A stretch of DNA of 64,000 nucleotides from an uncultured Leptolinea sp. (GTDB taxonomy: Bacteria; Chloroflexota; Anaerolineae; Anaerolineales; Anaerolineaceae), in the NCBI GenBank assembly GCA_903828565.1, contig CAIKMQ010000023.1, forward strand, positions 62,001-126,000, given 5' to 3'. Below are positions 8,649 through 16,933 of the stretch, one piece after another. Made by a program: the position numbers and the translations under genes. The notes beneath the pieces were generated by a model, which made no database searches, had not been told where the DNA came from, and was given only the letters and a program-made list of their open reading frames with translations. How positions within the stretch are numbered: position 1 is the stretch's first letter; every line of letters begins with the position of its first letter.

Positions 8649-10937
8649 ATGGAAACGATACAGTTGGATCCGACAGTCATGTTCATCTGGCGGATGGCAA
8701 ACCGGGAGGCAGCCCTTTCCGGCTGTAAAGAGATTCAGCCCATCCATTTTTATCTGGCAATGCTCACTGCGATCAATGGTATTAATCCATTTGGCCCGGA
8801 TATGGATCCCAAAGAAGAGTCAGCATGGAACGAGATCCAACATCAAATACCCGAGGCGCTCGCAATCTTGGATAAGGATGACGGGACAGTCATCACCGAA
8901 CGCCGCGCTTTGATCCGCGAATTACATTGCGAAAACACTATACAAACGGATGAACAACTGGTACGTTCGGCATCAGTGATCCAATTGTTCAATCAAACAA
9001 TTGCCCGTGGAAAAAGTAAAAAACAACGCAGTGTTTCCTTTTTGGATATGCTCGAGGATTTAAAACACCTGATAGTTCAAGATGAGGTTGCCAGGGTAAA
9101 AGAACTCGTGAAGCAAGATTCGGGAATCGTCATTCCGGACGGTGCGAAGCCATCCCCAACCCCGAAAGCACAGGGGGATGAGGAAACCTCCATAACCGGC
9201 AGCATGGGCAAAGATCTGACCAGAATGGCTACGGAGGGGACTCTTGCCCGGCATGTCATCCGCGAATCAGAGACGAAAGCGCTTGCCCGGATCTTGTTGA
9301 AGACAAAAAAAGGGAACGCGCTGTTAATTGGCCAATCCGGGGTCGGGAAAACAGCTATCGTCGAAGGCCTCGCCCAATGGTTGATCTCGGATGCCGCCCC
9401 GGAAGAATTGAGGAACATTCACATTGTGCAGGTCAATGCGGTCGATCTTTTCACCAATACTACTTACCGGGGTCAACTTGAGCAGCGCATGATCGACCTG
9501 CTTGACCAGCTTAAAGGAAACTCCTCGATCGTCCTGTTCATTGATGAGTTCCACATTATCACCACCCAGGTATCCTCGCAGAAATTCCAAACCCTGAGCG
9601 ATATTTTACAAACAGCCCTGGACAGTGGGGATATCCGCTGTATCGGGGTGACAACCATTGATGAATACGAGCGTTACCTTCAGGCAGATAAAGCCTTCAT
9701 GCGGCGTTTTGAGATCGTCACCGTGATGGAGCCTGATGCTGAAATAGCTGTATCCATTTGCCAGGCACATGCCCAGAAGCTTAGTGAAGAAAAGAAAGTG
9801 ACTATCCCTGCAGAGGTTGTGCAACAGGCTGTGGAGCTTTCCACGCGCTACCTACCCGGCCGGTATCAACCTGATAAAGGCATTGACCTGATAGAAAATG
9901 CCGTCGCAAATCATCTACTGGAACATAAAGGTTCTCAGGAAATGGCGATCGGTGTGAACGATCTTTGGCGGGTTCTGGCCGATCAATACAGCGTGAACCA
10001 GCGCAAGATCGATAAATCGTCCAATTCCTATATGGATCTGGATGTATCTCTGGCCTACGTGCCTGACGCCAGAGCCAAGATCATCGATTTCATGGATACC
10101 CTATCCGCTCGTCCGGGGAATAGCGGTTGCCACGCATTATTACTGTGTGGATCTTCAGAGGTCGGATTGGCAAATCTGGCAAAGTCCATTGGTGATTGTG
10201 TTTCAGGAGGTACGACAGAAAATATATGTGTTCTGGACCTTCGCGAATTTCTGGATCCACACGGTGTTTTGCGCCTCTTCGGAGATATGAACTCTAGCGT
10301 TTCTGCGGCTAATGGTATTCTTGAAAAACAGATCAGGTCATACCCCAATAGTGTTTACATTCTGGAGCATTATGAGATCGCGCACCCGGTCGTCCAACAG
10401 CGGATCACTCAACTGATCGAAGATGGAAGTATACGCAATTCGAATGGAGATGTTTCGTATTTTCAAAATTCAGTCTTCGTCCTGCTATATGAGACCGAAC
10501 GGGAAACCTTGACCCGACGAGGAAAGAAAAAACTAACCGAAGACGAGAAGAAAGAGGTAATGGAATTCTCACTGCTGGATATGCTCGGCCAGTCTGGCGA
10601 AAGCATCTTCAACCTCGTCCGCCTGGTGTACATATTCCTGCCTGATATCGATGATCTTACCATGCTGTTCGACCGCTTATTTGCATTACTTCGCTCAGAT
10701 ATCTACAAGCAGCGGAAAGTAAGCCTGCGGGTGGGGGATGTGGATAAAGCCAATATCCTGTGCTACCTGGTTGAAAGGACAACCAGCGTCTATGATTTCG
10801 TAGCTGTCTTTGGCAAGTATATTTATCATCCTGTGGACGATTACATCCAGAACCATGAATCCCAAGCCATTATTCGATTGACATGGCAATCAGATGAGAT
10901 CCATGTCATTGACCAAACGGAAGATAAAAGCGGGTGA
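8649..10937 (+). CDS. ClpB/ClpA-like AAA+ protein with degenerate second ATPase domain
   Basis: 762 aa, last gene of the operon. Residues 1-150 resemble a Clp N-terminal domain. The first AAA+ module looks active: Walker A GQSGVGKT (228-235), Walker B VLFIDEFH (295-302), pore-loop-like NTTYRGQLEQ, sensor IGVTTIDEY and arginine finger FMRRFEIV. The ClpB middle coiled-coil domain is not seen. The second module keeps the fold pattern (IAHPVVQQRITQLIEDGSI) but its Walker A reads CGSSEVGLANLA, with no GKT. The Walker B Asp-Glu is LEH in VYILEHYEIAHP, and the GYVG-type pore loop is missing. So D1 probably hydrolyses ATP and D2 is structural. Expected role: hexameric unfoldase or remodeller working with the operon's Hsp70, but with its motor in D1. 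The 3' end (EDKSG, stop) lies in the right copy of the 25-bp repeat and abuts the convergent peptidase gene. Confidence 0.87.
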   Translation: METIQLDPTVMFIWRMANREAALSGCKEIQPIHFYLAMLTAINGINPFGPDMDPKEESAWNEIQHQIPEALAILDKDDGTVITERRALIRELHCENTIQTDEQLVRSASVIQLFNQTIARGKSKKQRSVSFLDMLEDLKHLIVQDEVARVKELVKQDSGIVIPDGAKPSPTPKAQGDEETSITGSMGKDLTRMATEGTLARHVIRESETKALARILLKTKKGNALLIGQSGVGKTAIVEGLAQWLISDAAPEELRNIHIVQVNAVDLFTNTTYRGQLEQRMIDLLDQLKGNSSIVLFIDEFHIITTQVSSQKFQTLSDILQTALDSGDIRCIGVTTIDEYERYLQADKAFMRRFEIVTVMEPDAEIAVSICQAHAQKLSEEKKVTIPAEVVQQAVELSTRYLPGRYQPDKGIDLIENAVANHLLEHKGSQEMAIGVNDLWRVLADQYSVNQRKIDKSSNSYMDLDVSLAYVPDARAKIIDFMDTLSARPGNSGCHALLLCGSSEVGLANLAKSIGDCVSGGTTENICVLDLREFLDPHGVLRLFGDMNSSVSAANGILEKQIRSYPNSVYILEHYEIAHPVVQQRITQLIEDGSIRNSNGDVSYFQNSVFVLLYETERETLTRRGKKKLTEDEKKEVMEFSLLDMLGQSGESIFNLVRLVYIFLPDIDDLTMLFDRLFALLRSDIYKQRKVSLRVGDVDKANILCYLVERTTSVYDFVAVFGKYIYHPVDDYIQNHESQAIIRLTWQSDEIHVIDQTEDKSG

Positions 10938-10942
10938 TTTAA
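10918..10942 (+). repeat. Right copy of 25-bp direct repeat flanking the chaperone operon
   Basis: Begins CGGAAGATAAAAGCG and ends TGATTTAA, covering the ClpB-like stop codon and the first bases of the convergent C39-like gene's stop region. It matches 2486-2510 at 24 of 25 bases. The interval between equivalent points is 8432 bp and contains exactly the five chaperone genes and their promoter. Confidence 0.85.
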
Positions 10943-12243
10943 TAGCCCAATTGAGTCAATAGATCCAGCGCGGGTTGAAAGCCGGCATGATACTTGACAG
11001 CTTTTTTGAGGTCATTGACCGCCCCAGCAGTATCCCCCAATTCCAGTTCTGCGCGAGCCCGCCAGTAATAGCTCTCTTCTAGTGTTGGCTCGGCCATAGC
11101 ATCCAACGTAGTGGTCGCCAGGTTGATCACGTTCCAGTAATTTCCAAAAAAATAATAGGCTTTGTATGGAGCTGTGTTATACCATAGGGCGCGGTATGGT
11201 CGTTCATCCTCCGGCAAAGTGGCATAGAGGATGAATGCCTGGTCAAAGATGGCAGCTGCGCCGCCATAATCCTGCAGTTCCACCAGGCTGCTGCCGCGGT
11301 TCATTAGCGCAAAGAATTGATCTCTGCCGGATAATCCCATCACTTCGTTCGAGGATAGCAGAGCAGCATATTGCTGGTTCGCATACGCATCAGCCTGATC
11401 GCCCAACAGGTCAATGACTTCTTCTTCTTTTTCAGCAGGATATATGACAATGTACAGATAATTGAAAGGCCGCCAATCTGTCTGCAGATTATCGTACGCG
11501 TATAACTGGTCCGGCCCGATTAGGGAATCCTGGGCAATCAACACCTGCCGGGTGTCATCGTACCCTGTAAAGAGCATATAATGGCCGAGCCAACCGGTGG
11601 AACCTGGTCCGTACTCTCCGTGCAGCACCTCCCCTTTCTCAACCAACACCGGGTATCCGGCGGAAATGAAACGCCTCAAGGTATCCAGATCGCCACCTAC
11701 GCGTGCCACAGATCTCAAACCGGCTTCTTCATCCACATATGCCTGCATTTCGTAAGGCATAACGTTCTTGTCTTCCGGGAAAGGTTTCAACCACTTGCCG
11801 GTGGTGGTCCGGTCGCCCTGCCAACCCCAGTAGGAGAGCGCCATTGCCAGGTTGGCGGGTGCGCAATAATTCCACAGGTAGCGTTGAGATTGATAGCGGA
11901 TACCGGATAGCTCTATGCTTTCTGGCAGCGGGGTCGGGCTGGGTAATGGGGTGGTGGATGGTGATGGCGTGCTGACAGGAGTCAACGTTAACGATGGAGT
12001 GACCGCAATCGGTGTCAGCGCCTGAAAGGTTTGCTGTACAGCCGCTGCAATCTGTGCCTGCGGTTCTGCTGGGAGAAATATTACCTGTTCCGGAGGGTTG
12101 ATCAGATATTTTATCTGCGCCTTCCAAGCCGAGAGGCGATACAGCGCCGCTTCTCGTAAACGGGGGATGGCGAATATAGAAATCATGAACACCAACAAAA
12201 ACCCTGCCAGCAGGCTGATAACTCTGCCAATGGATCTTTTCAT
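10939..12243 (-). CDS. Membrane-anchored C39-like cysteine peptidase with TPR tail
   Basis: 434 aa. An N-terminal hydrophobic helix (residues 9-26, VISLLAGFLLVFMISIF) serves as uncleaved anchor or signal, followed by a Thr/Pro/Ser-rich linker (about 77-107). A peptidase C39-like domain follows, with Cys127 in NYCAPANLAMAL, His221 in WLGHYMLFTGYD and a downstream Asp (IAQDS) as the probable triad. The last 130 residues form TPR-like helices (GRDQFFALMNRGSSLVELQDYGGA type). C39 enzymes cleave bacteriocin leaders; stand-alone C39-like proteins of this shape are common in Chloroflexota and their substrates are mostly unknown. The stop codon lies one base from that of the convergent chaperone operon, leaving no room for a terminator. 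TATAAT six bases before the ATG suggests a leaderless mRNA. Confidence 0.8.
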   Translation of the reverse strand: MKRSIGRVISLLAGFLLVFMISIFAIPRLREAALYRLSAWKAQIKYLINPPEQVIFLPAEPQAQIAAAVQQTFQALTPIAVTPSLTLTPVSTPSPSTTPLPSPTPLPESIELSGIRYQSQRYLWNYCAPANLAMALSYWGWQGDRTTTGKWLKPFPEDKNVMPYEMQAYVDEEAGLRSVARVGGDLDTLRRFISAGYPVLVEKGEVLHGEYGPGSTGWLGHYMLFTGYDDTRQVLIAQDSLIGPDQLYAYDNLQTDWRPFNYLYIVIYPAEKEEEVIDLLGDQADAYANQQYAALLSSNEVMGLSGRDQFFALMNRGSSLVELQDYGGAAAIFDQAFILYATLPEDERPYRALWYNTAPYKAYYFFGNYWNVINLATTTLDAMAEPTLEESYYWRARAELELGDTAGAVNDLKKAVKYHAGFQPALDLLTQLGY

Positions 12244-12249
12244 ACGCGC

Positions 12250-12255
12250 ATTATA
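12250..12255 (-). promoter_or_regulatory. Leaderless -10 box of the C39-like peptidase gene
   Basis: TATAAT on the minus strand, six bases (GCGCGT) before the ATG at 12243, preceded by TGGATGA. No ribosome site and no TTGACA-like -35 at the expected distance. Confidence 0.55.
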
Positions 12256-12410
12256 TCATCCAGAGGTTCTCACCCCATTCTTCATAGAACCTTCAGGCGC
12301 GTTATCAGGATTATCTGGCAGCGGGCTTATTCCCGGAGAACAAGCCAGGTGAGTTGTAAAAGACTGTCGGGTAAGCTGATCTTTGTTTATACTCAGCTGC
12401 GTGCTATCAC

Positions 12411-13418
12411 TTATGGTGTCTTTTGCTTACCGGAACTTTTTTTCTTTTCCATCCCGAGCCATACCCCGCCAATCAAACTGACAAACAGGAACACAAAGCG
12501 GGTGAGGAAAGCCGCAGCCACGGCAGCAGGTAATGCAGCTCCCATATGGACGAGTACATAGGAAAAGACCCCCTCCTGCACTCCGAGCCCGTTGATCGAA
12601 ATTGGCAGCAGACCGGAGAAGTAAGAAAGCATGCAAACCAGCATCATCTGCGGATACGTCAACTGAATACCCAGGCCGAGGCACACCAGGTAGAAGGAGA
12701 AGAAACTTAATTGAGATGAAAGCATGGAATAAACCAGAAAACGGGCGACCATTCCTGGCGAGCGGGTGAAGCTTTGCGAAGCCTGCCAGAACTCGGCCAG
12801 CTTCCGGCGGATGGTATGCCATACCCCGGTCAGCGGGAATACCGATGCATGAATAATAGTTTGATCCACCTCCCGGAAGATGCCTGGGACAATCTGCCAA
12901 TTCAGGCTGATTGCAACCGGCGTCATCAATATCATGCCGGCAAGATTATAAAGGCGGTCCACGATCACAGAAGCGATCACTGCCGGTTGCTGGTCTTTTT
13001 TCTGGCGAGAAAGCCCAACCATCTTTACCACATCCCCCGAGATGGTTCCAGGCAGAAAATTTGAGGTGAACATACTAATAAAAACGTACCGGGTGACATG
13101 AGATAGTGATACTTCCACCCCGGCAACTGATAACAATTTCGACCAACGCCAGGCAATGACCAATTCAGAAAGGACGAAAACAGCAAAGGACCCGATCAGC
13201 CAGGTAAACAATTCGGGCTTGAGGAGCGGCAGCAGCGAAGGCCAATCTACCATCCGTAACAGCCAGTAGACCATCCCAAGGGTGACGAGGGTTTTTAAGA
13301 TCTGGTAAATTCTAGAGAGTACAGTTGGCCTGGATCGATTTGACTGCGCGGCCGGTTCATCGGTGCTGGCAGCCTGTGACGTCACCGGATCACCCTGCTG
13401 GCTGTTACCGGGTTCCAT
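12411..13418 (-). CDS. Lysylphosphatidylglycerol-synthase-TM / UPF0104-type membrane protein (flippase-like)
   Basis: 335 aa integral membrane protein with about eight hydrophobic helices after a hydrophilic, Ser/Ala/Gln-rich N-terminus of 35 residues. The pattern ELVIAWRWSKLL, MFTSNFLPGTISGDVVKMVG and GLGVQEGVFSYVLV is characteristic of the LPG_synthase_TM (DUF318/AglD-like) family. The family includes the membrane half of MprF and stand-alone proteins found beside glycosyltransferases, thought to flip or bind lipid-linked substrates. The start overlaps the stop of the upstream glycosyltransferase by 14 bp, so translation is probably coupled. It lacks the soluble lysyl-transferase domain, so lysinylation itself is not indicated. 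With the GT2 and GT4 genes it probably builds or displays a glycolipid or cell-surface glycan. Confidence 0.8.
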   Translation of the reverse strand: MEPGNSQQGDPVTSQAASTDEPAAQSNRSRPTVLSRIYQILKTLVTLGMVYWLLRMVDWPSLLPLLKPELFTWLIGSFAVFVLSELVIAWRWSKLLSVAGVEVSLSHVTRYVFISMFTSNFLPGTISGDVVKMVGLSRQKKDQQPAVIASVIVDRLYNLAGMILMTPVAISLNWQIVPGIFREVDQTIIHASVFPLTGVWHTIRRKLAEFWQASQSFTRSPGMVARFLVYSMLSSQLSFFSFYLVCLGLGIQLTYPQMMLVCMLSYFSGLLPISINGLGVQEGVFSYVLVHMGAALPAAVAAAFLTRFVFLFVSLIGGVWLGMEKKKSSGKQKTP

Positions 13419-14568
13419 CTACCTTACCTCGAATCGGACGTTCGGTATTCAATACTTCTTCATACTGTGCAACAACGCGGGCCAGGTCAAATACTGCAGC
13501 CCGGGCTCTGCTCGCCCTGCGATACCGCAATAACCTGTCCGGGTCAGCAAGCAAGGTGCGTAATGCATGCGCGAAGGCGGCGGTATCCTCTGCCGGGCAG
13601 ATAAAACCATTCGGTTCTTCGTCTGGCCCAGCTACCAGGTCCGTGAAACCGCCGGCGTTACTGACCACCATGGCAAGCCCCATGGATAGCGCCAGCAACC
13701 CTGCCACCGGCATCCCTTCGGTGAAAGAAGGCATGAAGAGTACATCGCTCTTCTTCAGCCAATCATCCACCTCCGGTTGAGTTAACCAACCGGTGAAATG
13801 CATCCGGCTTTCCAGCCCTCGGGCCACGGCTTCAGAGCGTAATTCGGCTAATAGTGGACCATCCCCTACAATCACGCATTCCCAATTCAGATCTTTGATC
13901 TCAGCCAGAGTACACACCAGCTGCAAGGGATTCTTTTGCTGCACCACCCGGCCAATAAAAAGGATGCGGGGAGCCTGGTGCCTCGTTATTGGCCCCGGAT
14001 TGTTTACGCTCGTATCTACGCCATTGGGAATTACGCGAATCTGAATGCCATAGCGGGTTTCAGCCAGGGCTCGGGTGAATTGGCTGACAGCCACCACTTG
14101 CCGTGCTTTATGCCAGATACCAGGCGTAAGTGGGGCCACCCAGCGGAACCAACCGTCGGTCTTCTCCGGGACACCGCCGGGGACATCCCCCAGGTGCGTT
14201 GTTAATACATACGGAATACCAGTCAATTTGGATAGCAACCATCCGGCCAGCCCGGCCGGCACAGCGAAATGCACATGGATCACATCCGGTTTCCAGCGGT
14301 GGAACATCGTCAATCCTCTGACGACTGCCGCCAGATCGTACAGCAGCATATCCCTAAATCCGGCGCGGAACGGTTGTTTCCTGCCTGCCCGTAATCGGTA
14401 GACCTGCATGCCGTCGACGACTTCCTGCCCTTGATGCCCTCTAATGGCGCAGGTGAACACCCTGACATCGTGCCCGCGGGAGGCAAGCCCGGCACAGATG
14501 TCTTGAGCAACCTTTCCACCACCCCCTCCTACAGGAGGGAACTCATGGACCAGGGTCAGTATGCGCAT
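13405..14568 (-). CDS. Glycosyltransferase family 4 (GT-B fold)
   Basis: 387 aa. The N-terminus VHEFPPVGGGGGKVAQDIC and the motifs HVHFAVPAGLAG, IPNGVDTS, ILFIGRVVQQKNP, VIVGDGPLLAELR and FMPSFTEGMPVAGLLALSMG are those of retaining GT4 enzymes. The EGMPVAGLLA stretch corresponds to the EX7E nucleotide-sugar site, with its first Glu present. It acts on the cytoplasmic side, transferring a sugar from an NDP-sugar to a lipid or glycan acceptor; the sugar cannot be told from sequence. It is the second gene of a minus-strand trio, nine bases after the GT2 gene and overlapping the flippase-like gene by 14 bases. Confidence 0.88.
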   Translation of the reverse strand: MRILTLVHEFPPVGGGGGKVAQDICAGLASRGHDVRVFTCAIRGHQGQEVVDGMQVYRLRAGRKQPFRAGFRDMLLYDLAAVVRGLTMFHRWKPDVIHVHFAVPAGLAGWLLSKLTGIPYVLTTHLGDVPGGVPEKTDGWFRWVAPLTPGIWHKARQVVAVSQFTRALAETRYGIQIRVIPNGVDTSVNNPGPITRHQAPRILFIGRVVQQKNPLQLVCTLAEIKDLNWECVIVGDGPLLAELRSEAVARGLESRMHFTGWLTQPEVDDWLKKSDVLFMPSFTEGMPVAGLLALSMGLAMVVSNAGGFTDLVAGPDEEPNGFICPAEDTAAFAHALRTLLADPDRLLRYRRASRARAAVFDLARVVAQYEEVLNTERPIRGKVDGTR

Positions 14569-14577
14569 AAAGGCAGA

Positions 14578-15525
14578 TTATCTGCCATCCAAGAAAGTAC
14601 GAACATTGTAGATCGGCTTATTCTGAGATTCATGGTATGTGCGCACCAGCAGCTCTGCGATCAGCCCCATCAGGATAGATTGGAAACCCATCAAAACAGT
14701 GATCGTCGAAATGAGAAACAACGGTGAAGCAGTAACGGAGATGCCAAAGAATACCCGGCGAACGAAAAGATAGAATAACACCAGCAGCCCCAGCAAGTCC
14801 AGTGCCACACCGGCACCTCCGAAGAGGTAGATCGGTTTACTGGAATAACTCACCAGGAATTTTACGGTGAACAAGTCTAATAAGACTTTGATCGTTCGTT
14901 CCAGGCCGTACTTTGTTTTACCAAATTTGCGCGCATGGTGCCTTACAGGCACTTCAATGATCCTCGCGCCAAAGCGATTGGCATAAACGGGGATGAAGCG
15001 GTGCATTTCACCGTATAATCTGAAGCCTTTGATCACCTCGCGGCGATAGGCTTTCAGGGTGCAGCCGTAATCATGCAGATGAACGCCGGTAACTTTGGAT
15101 ATGAGACCATTCGCCAGGCGGGATGGCAGCGTGCGATTGATGAAGGTATCTTTTCGATCACGCCGCCAACCGGAGACAACATCATACCCTTCTTCGATCT
15201 TTCCCAGCATCATGGGGATGTCTGCCGGATCGTTCTGCATGTCTGCATCCAGCATGACTACGATATCCCCCGCTGAATGGTCAATACCGGCAGCTATTGC
15301 TGCAGTCTGCCCGAAATTACGCCGTAACTCCACCAGCCGAACACGCTTTTTATCTTTTTCATAGATTCCATGCAGCACCTGCAGACTGCCATCTTTACTG
15401 CCGTCATCCACAAACAATACTTCCCAGTGTTTTTTATAGCCCGACATGGCAGCAAGAATGGCATCATACAGCAGGGGCAGGTTCTTTTCTTCGTTGTACA
15501 CTGGTACGATGATGGATAAGTCCAT
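14578..15525 (-). CDS. Polyprenyl-phosphate glycosyltransferase, GT2 (DPM1/ArnC type)
   Basis: 315 aa. A GT-A domain carries VPVYNEEKNLPLLY, VDDGSKDGS, the DXD-like MLDADMQNDPADIP and GWRRDRKDTFINR. Two C-terminal hydrophobic helices follow (VALDLLGLLVLFYLFV and SPLFLISTITVLMGF), as in GtrB/ArnC-type enzymes. Such proteins move a sugar from an NDP-sugar to undecaprenyl or dolichyl phosphate at the inner face of the membrane. First gene of the glycosylation trio, with AAAGGTGACCC ahead of the ATG. A TATAAT at 15552-15557 (minus strand), preceded by TG, is a likely extended -10, placing the transcript start about 20 bases before the ATG. Confidence 0.88.
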   Translation of the reverse strand: MDLSIIVPVYNEEKNLPLLYDAILAAMSGYKKHWEVLFVDDGSKDGSLQVLHGIYEKDKKRVRLVELRRNFGQTAAIAAGIDHSAGDIVVMLDADMQNDPADIPMMLGKIEEGYDVVSGWRRDRKDTFINRTLPSRLANGLISKVTGVHLHDYGCTLKAYRREVIKGFRLYGEMHRFIPVYANRFGARIIEVPVRHHARKFGKTKYGLERTIKVLLDLFTVKFLVSYSSKPIYLFGGAGVALDLLGLLVLFYLFVRRVFFGISVTASPLFLISTITVLMGFQSILMGLIAELLVRTYHESQNKPIYNVRTFLDGR

Positions 15526-15731
15526 GGGTCACCTTTATTTGAGTTTCTAATATTATACATCAAGGACTTACCGCTACTCACCTGCTAACCAACATTTTCA
15601 TATCCTTTTGATGACCTGACAATAAACCAATCGGGCAAAATATCTAACTATACCCATGTGCTTCTCGTTGTTTGGTTCCAGATGTATTAATACTTTGTAG
15701 CAGAAAATCAATAAATCACTGATATACACCA

Positions 15732-15759
15732 TTGACAAGGTAATTAGATAATCTATAAT
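15732..15759 (+). promoter_or_regulatory. Sigma-70-type promoter of the methyltransferase-like gene
   Basis: Perfect TTGACA (15732-15737), a 16-bp spacer and perfect TATAAT (15754-15759), 45 bp upstream of the GTG start at 15805. It is the best consensus promoter in the window and lies in an AT-rich 240-bp divergent intergenic region in which I see nothing else. Confidence 0.75.
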
Positions 15760-15804
15760 AATTGTTAGTTGTTTGTTTGCTGGTTTAAGGGAGGAGAACT
15801 AGAA

Positions 15805-16398
15805 GTGAGAAAGACCATTATTAAAAACATGCCATACGACTGGTTACCAGGGTCTAGATTAAAGGAAGATTCGCAGATAGAGATTCTACGAAATTTGCTG
15901 GCATTATTCCTTCAGTGTATCCCAGAGGAGGACTGGAAAACAAGATCCTTTATGGATATTCACAGCAACAATGGTTTGTTCTCGAACGCAGCTTTGAAAT
16001 TAGGCGCTCACCCAATCACCTGGGTGTCTGATAATACCTCATCCAGTCGAACAGATAAAATAGCTGCTCCAATTGATGATGTTGACCCTCGCACATTTTG
16101 CATAATGCGCGGTTCGATCCTTGACGAATTAATGCTTACAAAACTACCGAAGGTGGATATTGCCTGTGCCTGGCTTCCGAAGCCTCAACTTGATAATATT
16201 CTACTATTCACAAGGCACAGCATTAATCGAGTCATGCCAGGGGGGACGTTGATCCTTGCCACAGCGGATGTCCGATCCAATGCCGGTATGGATATGATCG
16301 GAAGTATTCTGAAACAACATCCTCTGGATGTCTCTTTCACCCTCGAAACGAAAATCGGTAGACCATGCACTGTGTTCATCTGCCGGAAATGGCTATGA
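15805..16398 (+). CDS. Methyltransferase-like protein with degenerate SAM motif
   Basis: 197 aa from the GTG at 15805, chosen because GGGAGGAG lies eight bases before it; the in-frame ATG at 15769 has no ribosome site. The segment SFMDIHSNNGLFSNAALKLGAH aligns with motif I of class I methyltransferases in spacing and in the LGA ending, but the glycine-rich signature is replaced by HSNNG. A later MPGGTLILATADV resembles the post-motif III strand. It may be a methyltransferase-fold protein that binds something other than SAM, or an unusual enzyme. It stands alone with a strong promoter, divergent from the glycosylation trio. Its stop overlaps the convergent membrane protein gene by six bases. 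No function is assigned. Confidence 0.55.
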   Translation: MRKTIIKNMPYDWLPGSRLKEDSQIEILRNLLALFLQCIPEEDWKTRSFMDIHSNNGLFSNAALKLGAHPITWVSDNTSSSRTDKIAAPIDDVDPRTFCIMRGSILDELMLTKLPKVDIACAWLPKPQLDNILLFTRHSINRVMPGGTLILATADVRSNAGMDMIGSILKQHPLDVSFTLETKIGRPCTVFICRKWL

Positions 16399-16821
16399 TC
16401 TTTTGCGCTTGAGCAGGCAGACACCTCCAAAACCAATGGCTACCAATGCCAGAGCATACCCGGCCAGTGAACCGATAACCACCCACCACCAGTATGTTTC
16501 CTCTGGTTCCACAGTTCCGGTCGCCAACCCGGAAAGATAAGCCACGACCTGACCGCCAACCACGAAGATCAAAGCAGCAGCAAGTGAACCAGCTACCCAG
16601 GCTCTGCAAGCTTTCGTAATCAAGGATGCGGCTAGAAGGATGAATCCTCCTGCGAACGCGAACAGTCCCAATTCCGCAGGCATCAGATAATCCACCCGAA
16701 ATCCATCACCCTGGACCAATGAGATGACACCAAATAACAGAGGTGCAGCCACAGGTCCCCACACCAAAACCATCCCTACAATGGAGAGGATAACTACCCA
16801 TGTATTCCGCTTGCCATTCAT
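16393..16821 (-). CDS. Small four-helix membrane protein, unknown function
   Basis: 142 aa from the ATG at 16821, preferred over an ATG at 16941 because AGGAA lies before it and the longer form would run into the terminator hairpin at 16893-16919. Four hydrophobic helices are visible (WVVILSIVGMVLVWGPVAA, LGLFAFAGGFILLAASLI, WVAGSLAAALIFVVGGQVVA and WWWVVIGSLAGYALALVAIG), followed by a basic KRKRS tail, which places the C-terminus in the cytoplasm. I do not recognise a family. It lies downstream of the giant surface-protein gene on the same strand but is separated from it by a terminator. Confidence 0.6.
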   Translation of the reverse strand: MNGKRNTWVVILSIVGMVLVWGPVAAPLLFGVISLVQGDGFRVDYLMPAELGLFAFAGGFILLAASLITKACRAWVAGSLAAALIFVVGGQVVAYLSGLATGTVEPEETYWWWVVIGSLAGYALALVAIGFGGVCLLKRKRS

Positions 16822-16882
16822 GTATTCCTGCCTTTCCGGGAATATGAAGACTTCCACATCCATAATAGCACGTAAAACCTCA

Positions 16883-16919
16883 CTTAAAATAAAATCGCGC
16901 CGGAAATTCCAGCGCGATT
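16883..16919 (-). terminator. Rho-independent terminator of the 2311-aa surface protein gene
   Basis: An eight-base stem AATCGCGC / GCGCGATT (16893-16900 and 16912-16919) with an 11-base loop is followed on the minus strand by TTTATTTTAAG. It begins 14 bp after the gene's stop codon at 16934. Confidence 0.75.
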
Positions 16920-16933
16920 CCTTGCTTAATACT

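Noticed and set aside
2601-10937. Type VI secretion or contractile-injection locus (ClpV-like plus OmpA-like proteins)
   Set aside because: No sheath, tube, baseplate or VgrG-like genes are nearby, and the Hsp70/GrpE-like pair does not belong to those systems.
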